Assembly (NCBI GenBank): GCA_964577955.1
Contig: CAZOAZ010000030.1
Coordinates: 13,843-77,842, forward strand
DNA length: 64,000 nucleotides
Direction: 5' to 3'
From: CADEEX01 sp964577955
Lineage (GTDB): Bacteria > Acidobacteriota > Vicinamibacteria > Vicinamibacterales > CAVVIG01
Shown here in pieces: positions 46,214-53,828 of the stretch; the first letter of the stretch is position 1; each line of letters starts with the position of its first letter. The notes below the pieces were generated by a model that was not told where the DNA came from, did no database searches, and saw only the letters and a list, made by a program, of their open reading frames with translations. The position numbers and the translations under genes are program-made.

Positions 46214-48703
46214 ATGAAAAATCGTTGGGGCTGCCTGGTGATCGCGCTGGTGATCGTGATCGCTCCCACCGCGGTTCGCACCGCCCCTCCAGCGGTCGAC
46301 GCACCACCCAAAGCCTTCCTGGATACCTACTGCAGCAGTTGCCACAACCAGCGCGTCAAGAGCGGCGGGTTGACGCTCGACGCGATGGACGTGACGAACG
46401 TCGCAGCCCATGCACCCGAGTGGGAGAAGGTCGTCGTCAAGCTGCGCGCCGGTCTGATGCCGCCGTCGGGTATGCCGCGGCCGGACGCGGCCGTCATCGA
46501 CAGCTTCTCGTCGTCGCTCGAAGCCGCGCTCGATCGCGCCGCCGAGGCGCACCCCAACCCCGGCCGTACTGAGCCGTTCCATCGCTTGAACCGTGCCGAG
46601 TACCGAAACGCGGTCCGCGATCTACTGGCGCTCGACATCGACGTGCATACGATGCTGCCGCACGACGAGGTCAGCTACGGGTTCGACAATATTGCCGGTG
46701 TGCTGAAGCTGTCGCCGCTCCTGACCGAGCGCTATCTCAATACCGCGCAGAAGGTCGCCCGGCTCGCGCTGGGCACACCGGCGCCGCCAAACGGCGAATT
46801 GTTCCGGCTCTCCGAGCAGTTCGATCAGGACGTGCGGCTACCAGGCATGCCGGCCGGTACCCGCGGCGGCACGCAGGTCAACTACTTCGCGTCACGCGAC
46901 GGCCACTACGTCCTCAAGGCCCGACTGGCCCGCGGCGTCGACTACGACATCCCGCATTTTCTCGGCGAGCAGCACCTGGAGATCAGCGTCGACGGCGAGC
47001 CGGTGAAAGTCTTTACGCTGCCCGCGACGCCGGGTGTGGCGCTGAACATCGAACGCCAGATCTATCCAGCGCCGGGAACGCCGCCGCCCGCTGCTCGCCG
47101 CCGCAACACTGAAACTCCGCCGTCCGATCCGCCCGTGGCAGTCCTGACCGGCGAAGAGCGCAACCACATCGACGACAACTGGGTGGTCCGCGTGCCGATG
47201 ACCGCCGGCTACCACGATGTCCGCGCCACCTTCCTGAGCAAGACCAACGCCGTGTCTGAAGGCTTCAGGCGCCCCTTTCTACGCCCGTATTTCGGCCGCG
47301 GCGACGACGACATCAGAGAGACGCGCGAGGGCGCGGCGCTTCAGTCGCTCGAGATCATGGGCCCGCTCGACCCGGGCGGCGCGGCGACTTCGGAGAGCTA
47401 TCGCCGCGTCTTCGTATGCCGTCCGACCAAGCCGAGTGAGGAAACCCCATGCGCGAAGACGATTCTGACCACGCTGGCGAAGCGCGCCTATCGGCGCGCG
47501 CCAACCGACGACGACATCAAGGTGCTCCTGGGGTTCTATGCGGATGGCCGCACGAACGGCGACTTCGATCACGGCATCGAGATCGCCCTCCAGAGGATTC
47601 TGGTGAGCCCGTCGTTCCTGTTTCGGACCGAGTTTGCGCCCACGTCCGACGCCGCGATTCGCAGCGGTAGCTACGCCGTCAGCGATGTCACCCTGGCTTC
47701 GCGGCTGTCGTTCTTCCTCTGGAGCAGCATTCCAGACGACGAACTGCTCGATCTGGCGATTGCCGGCAGACTGCGGCAGCCGGGCGTGCTCGAGCGCCAG
47801 GCCCGCCGGATGCTGGCCGATCCGAAGGCGCAGGCCTTCACCAAGAACTTCGCGGGCCAGTGGCTGAACCTGCGCAAACTGCCAGAGATCAAGCCAGACC
47901 CGTTCCTCTTTCCGGATCATGGCGACGCCTTGTCGCTGGCGTTTGAACGGGAAGCCGAGCTCTTCTTCGACAGCATCGTTCGCGAGGACCGGCCGACACT
48001 CGAACTGCTGACTGCCAACTACACGTTCGTCAATGAACGGCTGGCGGCGCACTACGGCATCTCGAACGTCAAGGGGATTGGGTTTCAGCGGGTCACCCTG
48101 GCCGACGACAGTCCGCGCCGCGGACTGCTCGGCAAGGGCGCGGTCCTCAGCGTGACGGCATTTCCGAACCGAACCTCACCGGTCGTTCGCGGCAAGTGGG
48201 TGCTGGATCAGCTGCTCGGCGCGCCGCCACCAGAGCCGCCGCCCAACGTTCCGGCGCTCGCCGAGAACGGCGAGCGGGTCACCAAAGTTCTGTCGATGCG
48301 GCAGCGGGTCGAGCTCCACCGGGCCAACGCCGTTTGTGCGTCCTGCCACAAGCTCATGGATCCGATTGGCTTTGCGCTCGAGAAGTTCGACGCGATCGGC
48401 CGCTACCGAGAGTTCGACGAGAACTACGAGCCGATCGACAGCTCCGGCGTGTACCCAGACGGGACGCGCATCGACGGCCCGCTCGGATTGCGCCAGGTCC
48501 TGGTGAAGCACTCGACCCGGTTCTACACCAACGTCACCAACAAGCTGCTGACCTATGCGTTGGGCCGCGGCGTGGAGTACTACGACGCCCCGGCCGTTCG
48601 CACCATCCTTCGCGACGCGGCGCCGACCGACTACCGGTTCGCGTCGATCATCCTCGGCATCGTCAAGAGCGCGCCATTTCAGATGAGGAGAATCGAGTCA
48701 TGA
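46214..48703 (+). CDS. DUF1592-type cytochrome c protein (DUF1587-1595-1592-1588-1585)
   Basis: 829 residues from ATG 46214, set by GGAGGT. A signal peptide leads to a planctomycete-type cytochrome domain with YCSSCHNQRVKSGGLTLD (C40, C43, H44). Then come RTEPFHRLNRAEYRNAVRDLL (DUF1587), the C-terminal chain with CAKTILTTLAKRAYRRAPTDDD, SRLSFFLWSSIPDDELL (DUF1592), VCASCHKLMDPIGFALEKFDAIGRYR (DUF1588, about 708) and TNKLLTYALGRGVEYYD (DUF1585). These proteins always travel with DUF1552 proteins, here overlapping by four bases. Role unknown; a heme-containing periplasmic oxidation system has been assumed. Confidence 0.9.
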   Translation: MKNRWGCLVIALVIVIAPTAVRTAPPAVDAPPKAFLDTYCSSCHNQRVKSGGLTLDAMDVTNVAAHAPEWEKVVVKLRAGLMPPSGMPRPDAAVIDSFSSSLEAALDRAAEAHPNPGRTEPFHRLNRAEYRNAVRDLLALDIDVHTMLPHDEVSYGFDNIAGVLKLSPLLTERYLNTAQKVARLALGTPAPPNGELFRLSEQFDQDVRLPGMPAGTRGGTQVNYFASRDGHYVLKARLARGVDYDIPHFLGEQHLEISVDGEPVKVFTLPATPGVALNIERQIYPAPGTPPPAARRRNTETPPSDPPVAVLTGEERNHIDDNWVVRVPMTAGYHDVRATFLSKTNAVSEGFRRPFLRPYFGRGDDDIRETREGAALQSLEIMGPLDPGGAATSESYRRVFVCRPTKPSEETPCAKTILTTLAKRAYRRAPTDDDIKVLLGFYADGRTNGDFDHGIEIALQRILVSPSFLFRTEFAPTSDAAIRSGSYAVSDVTLASRLSFFLWSSIPDDELLDLAIAGRLRQPGVLERQARRMLADPKAQAFTKNFAGQWLNLRKLPEIKPDPFLFPDHGDALSLAFEREAELFFDSIVREDRPTLELLTANYTFVNERLAAHYGISNVKGIGFQRVTLADDSPRRGLLGKGAVLSVTAFPNRTSPVVRGKWVLDQLLGAPPPEPPPNVPALAENGERVTKVLSMRQRVELHRANAVCASCHKLMDPIGFALEKFDAIGRYREFDENYEPIDSSGVYPDGTRIDGPLGLRQVLVKHSTRFYTNVTNKLLTYALGRGVEYYDAPAVRTILRDAAPTDYRFASIILGIVKSAPFQMRRIES

Positions 48704-50091
48704 TCATCACGAAGAAAGCCCTGTCGCGCCGCACCGTTCTGCGCGGCATGGGCATGGCGCTGGCGCTGCCGTACCTGGACGCCATGGTGCCCGCGCTGTC
48801 GGCGGTGAGCGGCAAGCGGCCGCAACGGTACGGCTTCTTCTACATGCCGAACGGCGTGTCGATGAACCATACCGGCGTCGACTACTGGAAGCCGAAGACG
48901 GTCGGCCGCAACTTTGAATTCTCGACCATCCTGAAACCGCTCGAACCGTTCCGCGATCAGATGACGGTCATCTCCGGCCTCCACCATCGCTCCGCGGAGA
49001 GTCTCGGCGACGGCAACGGCGACCACACGCGCAGCACCGGCACCTGGTTGACCGGCACGCACATCAAGCGCACCGAAGGCTCCGACCTGCGCGCCGGCAT
49101 CTCGGCCGACCAGGTCATCGCCGCGAAGATCGGTCAGGAGACCTCCGTGCCGTCGCTCGAGATGGCGATTCTTCCCGACGGACTGATGAACGGTGGTTGC
49201 GATACCGGCTACAGCTGCGCCTATGGGACGACGCTCTCGTGGTCGTCGCCGTCGACGCCGCTGCCGACGCAGACCAGTCCGCGTCTCGTGTTCGAGCAGT
49301 TGTTCGGCGACGGCGGGCCGGCGTCACAACAGCGGCTGGCGCTGCGCACCAAGAACAGCATCCTCGACTCGGCGACCGCGGAGATGGCACGGTTCCAGGC
49401 GAAGCTGGGAGCTTCAGACAAGGCCGTCGTTTCAGATTATCTCGACGTCCTCCGCGAAGTAGAACGGCGGATTCAGCGCGCCGAGCAGAACCAGGCCGAA
49501 TCGCCGCTGCCCGAGTACACGCGTCCTGGCATCGGCGTGCCCGATCGCTTCGACGATCACGTGAAGTTGATGTTTGACCTGACCTGCCTGGCCTATCAGG
49601 CGGACGTCACACGCGTCACCACCTTCATGTATGGCGGCGAGCAGCGCGCCCGGATGTACCCGGAAATGGGATTCACCGAGAACCATCACTCGATGTCGCA
49701 TCACGGCAACAACCCCGACAACATGGCCCGCTACGCGAAGCTGTGCACCTGGGAGGCGCAGCTCTTTGGATACCTCCTCGAGAAGATGAAGGCGACGCCC
49801 GACGGCGACGGCAATCTCCTCGATCACTCGCTGCTGATGTTCGGCGGCGGGATGAGCGATGCCAACATCCACTCACATATCGACCTGCCGACGGCGATTC
49901 TCGGTGGCGCGGGTGGGTTCAAAGGTAATCGTCACGTCGTCACACCCATGGGCACGCCGCTCTCGAACCTCCTGCTCACCATCGTCAACAACGCCGGCGT
50001 GCCGCTGGACGACTTCGGCGACAGCACCGGCGCGCTCGATCTCGACGCGCTCACGAAGGACAAACCCCCAACGCCGTCCGAGGGGGTCTGA
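48700..50091 (+). CDS. DUF1552 exported protein
   Basis: 463 residues from ATG 48700, overlapping the previous stop (ATGA), with AGGAG upstream. The N-terminus is Tat-like (ALSRRTVLRGMGMALALP). Family landmarks include FFYMPNGVSMNHTGVDYW, LHHRSAESLGDGNGDHTR, GTWLTGTHIKRTEGSDLRAGISADQ, and the C-terminal FTENHHSMSHHGNNPD and LLMFGGGMSDANIHSHIDLP. The fold resembles the alkaline-phosphatase/sulfatase-like DUF1501 group, and the many His and Asp could bind metal. It is the fixed partner of the DUF1592 protein. Tat export suggests it folds with a cofactor before export. Confidence 0.9.
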   Translation: MIITKKALSRRTVLRGMGMALALPYLDAMVPALSAVSGKRPQRYGFFYMPNGVSMNHTGVDYWKPKTVGRNFEFSTILKPLEPFRDQMTVISGLHHRSAESLGDGNGDHTRSTGTWLTGTHIKRTEGSDLRAGISADQVIAAKIGQETSVPSLEMAILPDGLMNGGCDTGYSCAYGTTLSWSSPSTPLPTQTSPRLVFEQLFGDGGPASQQRLALRTKNSILDSATAEMARFQAKLGASDKAVVSDYLDVLREVERRIQRAEQNQAESPLPEYTRPGIGVPDRFDDHVKLMFDLTCLAYQADVTRVTTFMYGGEQRARMYPEMGFTENHHSMSHHGNNPDNMARYAKLCTWEAQLFGYLLEKMKATPDGDGNLLDHSLLMFGGGMSDANIHSHIDLPTAILGGAGGFKGNRHVVTPMGTPLSNLLLTIVNNAGVPLDDFGDSTGALDLDALTKDKPPTPSEGV

Positions 50092-50094
50092 GCC

Positions 50095-51711
50095 ATGGCC
50101 TTGATCAGCATCTTGTGGCGTCCGGCTTCCGCCAGTATCCGGTGGCGTCCGGCTTTAGCCGGATTACTCGCTTCAGCCGTACAAATCTCCGCCGCCCAGG
50201 CCGCCAGTCGAACGCCGCTGCTCGAAGCAGCCAAGCGCGGCGACATCACCGCCATCACTGCTCTCGTCAAGCAGCCGGGTGCGGTCAATGTCGCGGAAGC
50301 CGATGGCACCACGCCGCTGCACTGGGCCACGGACCGCGACGATCTCGAGGCCGTAAGACTTCTGGTTGCGGCCGGCGCCAACGTCAAGGCGAAGAATCGT
50401 TACGGCGTGACGCCGATGTACTCGGCCGCCCTCAGTGGCGACGCCGCGATGATCGAGCTTCTACTCAGTGCCGGCGCCGATCCGGAAACCGCCCTGCCTG
50501 AAGGCGAAACGGCGCTGATGACGGCGTCGCGGACCGGCAAGGTCGATGCCCTGAAAGTGCTTCTGGCGCACGGCGCCAATGTCAACGCCAAGGAACAGTG
50601 GAAAGAGCAGACGGCGCTGATGTGGGCCGCTCACGAAGGCAACACGGCGGCGGCGAAGCTGCTCCTCGACGCCGGGGCAAGAATCAAGGAACGCTCGATC
50701 TTCGGTTGGACGCCGCTGCTGTTCGCCGCCCGCCAGGGCCACATCGAGATGATCAAGTTGCTCGTCGCCGAAGGCGCGAACGTCAACGAAACGCTTCCAG
50801 ATGGAACCAGCGCGCTGGTCACGACGATTCAAGGGCTCAGCTACGAAGCCGCGTCCGTGCTGCTCGACCTCGGCGCCGATCCCAACGCCTCCGGTCAGGG
50901 CTGGACCGCGCTCCATCAGGTGGTTTGGTCGCGGCGTCCGCAGCGGGGACAGAACAATCCTGGCCAGAAGCCACAGGGCAATGTCAGCAGTCTCGATCTG
51001 GCGCGAAAGCTGGTGACGAAGGGCGCGGACGTCAACGCCCGCGAGACCAAGGAACCCCACACCGACATGGAGGGCCGGAACGGGATGAACCGCACCGGCG
51101 CCACGCCGCTCCTGCTTGCCGCGAAGTCGTGCGATGTGCCGATGTTGCAGCGGCTGCTCGAGCTCGGCGCCGATCCCTTTCTGTCAACCGTCGAAGGCAC
51201 GTCGCCGCTGATGGCGGCCGCCGGCGTCGGCATTTTCTCGCAGGGTGAGAGCCCGGGCGAGCCGGAGGAATCGGCCGAAGCGGTGCGCATTCTGCTCGCG
51301 CTCGGCGCCAGCGCCACCGACGTCGACAAGAACGGCGAAACCGCGCTCCACGGTCCGGCCTGGCGCGGTTCAAACGAAGCGGTGACACTGCTCGTCAATG
51401 CCGGCGCGAAACTCGACGCGCGCAACAGCCGCGGCTGGCAGCCGCTGACGATCGCCGACGGCGTCTACATCAACGCACGGGTGATGATGATGCCGCACAC
51501 CGCCAAGCTCCTGCGCGAGCTGATGACCGCGCGCGGTCTGAACACCACCGAAGAAGACACCAACTTCGGCGGCGCGATGCGCGATCGCGTCGTTCTCGAA
51601 GACCAGCTCGATGCCGACAACCCATCGGACGTGCAGCGGACGATGCTCGAGCAGCAGCGGAAGCAGCAGGAAAAGGCCCTCGAACTCGTCAAACAGCTCC
51701 AGTCCAAGTAG
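50095..51711 (+). CDS. Exported ankyrin-repeat protein
   Basis: 538 residues starting three bases after the DUF1552 stop. After a signal-like N-terminus come about ten ankyrin repeats, such as DGTTPLHWATDRDDLEAVRLLVAAGANV, EGETALMTASRTGKVDALKVLLAHGANV and NGETALHGPAWRGSNEAVTLLVNAGAKL. A C-terminal coiled coil (LEQQRKQQEKALELVKQLQ) may drive dimers. Ankyrin repeats bind partner proteins; here they probably act in the periplasm with the DUF1592/DUF1552 pair. The N-terminus contains a nine-residue direct repeat (WRPASASIR, WRPALAGL) derived from a dispersed DNA repeat (50115-50163). Confidence 0.85.
   Translation: MALISILWRPASASIRWRPALAGLLASAVQISAAQAASRTPLLEAAKRGDITAITALVKQPGAVNVAEADGTTPLHWATDRDDLEAVRLLVAAGANVKAKNRYGVTPMYSAALSGDAAMIELLLSAGADPETALPEGETALMTASRTGKVDALKVLLAHGANVNAKEQWKEQTALMWAAHEGNTAAAKLLLDAGARIKERSIFGWTPLLFAARQGHIEMIKLLVAEGANVNETLPDGTSALVTTIQGLSYEAASVLLDLGADPNASGQGWTALHQVVWSRRPQRGQNNPGQKPQGNVSSLDLARKLVTKGADVNARETKEPHTDMEGRNGMNRTGATPLLLAAKSCDVPMLQRLLELGADPFLSTVEGTSPLMAAAGVGIFSQGESPGEPEESAEAVRILLALGASATDVDKNGETALHGPAWRGSNEAVTLLVNAGAKLDARNSRGWQPLTIADGVYINARVMMMPHTAKLLRELMTARGLNTTEEDTNFGGAMRDRVVLEDQLDADNPSDVQRTMLEQQRKQQEKALELVKQLQSK
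50115..50163. repeat. CCGGCTAAAGCCGG-type repeat, copy 3, in signal-peptide codons
   Basis: GTGGCGTCCGGCTT occurs twice (50115-50128 and 50142-50155), and the second is part of the hairpin TCCGGCT-TT-AGCCGGA (50148-50163). Both lie in frame within the N-terminal codons of the ankyrin protein. Related hairpins are at 5232-5251 and 24969-24985. Confidence 0.6.
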
Positions 51712-51717
51712 GCAGCC

Positions 51718-52593
51718 ATGGCACATCAACGATCCATCGCGCGCGTTCTTCCATTGGTCGCAGCCGGCGTGCTGCTGCTCACGCTCGCCGAGGCGCCGAA
51801 CGCTCAGCGCCGTCGTGGCGGGAACGACGACGGGACGCTGCCGATTGCGACCAACGCGATCCTGCAGAACCCGGACGCCTTTTACGGCAAGCCGATCACG
51901 CTGTCGGCCGGCGTCGAAAAGACCTTCTCGCCGACGACATTCGTGGTGGATCAGCGGAAGGCGATCGGAGAAGCCGGCGTCGAGGCCATCGGGGCGCCGA
52001 TTCTGGTGATCGCGCCGTATCTCAGCGTGCCGCTGGATCCGAAGCACTACATCTTGATTCGCGGACAGCTCGTCAAGTTCGACGCCGCGGCGATCGCCGG
52101 CATGCCCGGCGATTTCAAGAACGGTCTCAGTCCGGAGGTGAACGCCGCATTCCAGGGGCGGCCGGTTCTGCTCGCGACCTCGATCCTCACGTCGACGTAT
52201 CAGGAGCTGGCGCGCAAGCCGCTGCCTCCCGCCGGTGCCGAAGAACTCGCGATGCGGGCGGCGATGAAGGCCATCGGCCCGGCGTCGGCGGCGGCGCGGA
52301 CCGCGGCTGGCGAGTCGAATGTTGCGGTCATTGTGGAGAACGCTCCGAAACTGCGCACGGCACTGACGCAGACTGAAACCGCCTGGGACGATCTCGGGCT
52401 GACGCTGCCGGCCCAAATGGCCCGCGACGCTCGCGACCTGGTCGACACCATGGAACGTGAAGCGAAGGCCGGCCGCTGGGACATCGTCAAACTGTCGGCT
52501 GGCGCACTCGGGGAGACGTGCACGAGCTGCCACAGCACGTACCGCGAGCGGCAGGACGACGGCACGTTCCGGTTCAAGTTCAGCGCGTTCTGA
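51718..52593 (+). CDS. Exported protein with C-terminal cytochrome c'-like heme site
   Basis: 291 residues. A signal peptide ends near APNAQ. Residues about 40-130 form a beta domain (NPDAFYGKPITLSAGVEKTFSPTTFVVDQRK, an OB-like 'nucleic-acid/ligand fold' pattern). A helical region follows, ending LGETCTSCHSTYRERQDDGT (heme C-x-x-C-H, about 267-271), as in cytochrome c'/c-556 where CxxCH sits at the C-terminus. It probably carries one heme in the periplasm. Six bases after the ankyrin stop, it is likely the fourth gene of the DUF1592 operon. Confidence 0.75.
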   Translation: MAHQRSIARVLPLVAAGVLLLTLAEAPNAQRRRGGNDDGTLPIATNAILQNPDAFYGKPITLSAGVEKTFSPTTFVVDQRKAIGEAGVEAIGAPILVIAPYLSVPLDPKHYILIRGQLVKFDAAAIAGMPGDFKNGLSPEVNAAFQGRPVLLATSILTSTYQELARKPLPPAGAEELAMRAAMKAIGPASAAARTAAGESNVAVIVENAPKLRTALTQTETAWDDLGLTLPAQMARDARDLVDTMEREAKAGRWDIVKLSAGALGETCTSCHSTYRERQDDGTFRFKFSAF

Positions 52594-52599
52594 TCTAGA

Positions 52600-52675
52600 T
52601 GCGCCACGAAAGCACGAAGACACGAAAAGGCCAAGCCACCTCTTGTATTTCGTGCTTTCGTGTTTTGGTGGCGCA
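52600..52675. repeat. Hairpin repeat family 3
   Basis: TGCGCCACGAAAGCACGAAG at 52600-52619 pairs with CTTTCGTG...GGTGGCGCA, the end of the 28-nt right arm 52648-52675, around a 20-base loop. The right arm recurs at 35597-35624. It lies seven bases after the cytochrome stop and may act as a 3' stabiliser or terminator. Confidence 0.65.
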
Positions 52676-52698
52676 TTTGTCTTAGACAGCTGACCACG

Positions 52699-53499
52699 AT
52701 GGAGGTGTCGCTCTTTCCGAACTCACGGCGTCCAGGGGTTGGTCAGAAACCACGCCGCGAGGGTCAGCGCCCGCTGTTGCCGCAGCACGCGCGGCATTGC
52801 CCCGTGCTCGAAGCCGGCGGTGCGGCGGGACATCTGGTCTATCCGCCGCTGAAGCCGCACGAGGCGTTTCAGATCGGCTATCAAGGTGAAGGGGTTTATC
52901 ACTTCGCCTATTACCTGAATCCGACCGGTGGAAAGTGGAACGCGGTGTTTTCGGTCGCGTTCATCCTTCCGGTCGGCGGCATCGGCGCGTCGCGCGAAGA
53001 AGTGACCTTCATGATTCCCGGCGGCGAGCAGTCGCGGGAAAACGCCGAACTGCTGACGCGGATGTTCATCGCCGTCGAGGACCTCGGTACGCCGGCCGGC
53101 GCGGTCACGCTCCGCGGCGCCTGGAACTTCAAGACGCCGGCGGGGTGGGACACGATCTACACGCCGGTCTTCAACGCGATCGAGCGGCCGGTGTCGCCGA
53201 TGCTGATCGTGCGCGTCGAGACCGACTGGTACGTGCACGACAGCGAGTTTCGCTATGTCCTCCAGCCAGGCGAGTCGATCGCCGGCTCAGCGAGCCTGCC
53301 GATTGGACAAGCGCTCTTCGTTCCGCGCGAGGAGATCACGCTGAAGGAGTGCACTGCGGACGAGCTCGCCGCGATCGCTCGCTCGCGCGAAGACTTCTCT
53401 CAACACAAAGCCGCACTCACCCGAGAGAGCGCCTACGGTCTTCCGTACAGCCCGCACTATTTTCAGACCAGCCGCGAGCACGCGAAGCATCGCGAGTAG
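52699..53499 (+). CDS. Conserved-looking protein of unknown function
   Basis: 266 residues from ATG 52699 (GGAGG is just inside the start, so the true start may differ). The sequence opens with ordered text CPVLEAGGAAGHLVYPPLKPHEAFQIGYQGEGVYHFAYYL, then VEDLGTPAGAVTLRGAWNFKTPAGWDTIYTPVFN and RVETDWYVHDSEFRYVLQPGESI, a beta-rich pattern like DUF6065-type or cupin-like proteins. The opening region reads like a soluble enzyme lid, with no signal peptide. I cannot assign a function. It follows the cytochrome gene across a hairpin repeat. Confidence 0.6.
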   Translation: MEVSLFPNSRRPGVGQKPRREGQRPLLPQHARHCPVLEAGGAAGHLVYPPLKPHEAFQIGYQGEGVYHFAYYLNPTGGKWNAVFSVAFILPVGGIGASREEVTFMIPGGEQSRENAELLTRMFIAVEDLGTPAGAVTLRGAWNFKTPAGWDTIYTPVFNAIERPVSPMLIVRVETDWYVHDSEFRYVLQPGESIAGSASLPIGQALFVPREEITLKECTADELAAIARSREDFSQHKAALTRESAYGLPYSPHYFQTSREHAKHRE

Positions 53500-53828
53500 C
53501 CAAACCGACAATTTGCGCTGTCGCCGGCGCGTCTCTCTTCAAGACTGTCACTTTTGATTGGCGCGCGAGCGCCACGCACGCGCATTTCCTTCAACGTTGT
53601 TGATTCGCGACCGAGCGATCCGCCGAAAGTGTCGATTGCGAGCGACGGACCGCGGATGGGGTGTGACGCGCGGCTGAAGATCGTCGAGATCAGGCCGGTT
53701 TCTTGATGTCGTGAGTAGGACGATCGCGACGCTCTTCTGGCTTGCTCCTTGCTCTCCTGATCGAGCAACACACCGCGCTGCATCGACGCACCCGGTGTCG
53801 TCATCTCTCGCGCCAACAGGAGAGTCCT
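53500..53828. other. Leader region of receptor 2
   Basis: 329 bp with no convincing gene; this is a long untranslated leader or promoter region. ACGTTGTTGAT at 53594-53604 is shared with the leader of receptor 1. AGGAG (53818-53822) precedes the ATG at 53829. No riboswitch class is recognised. Confidence 0.45.
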
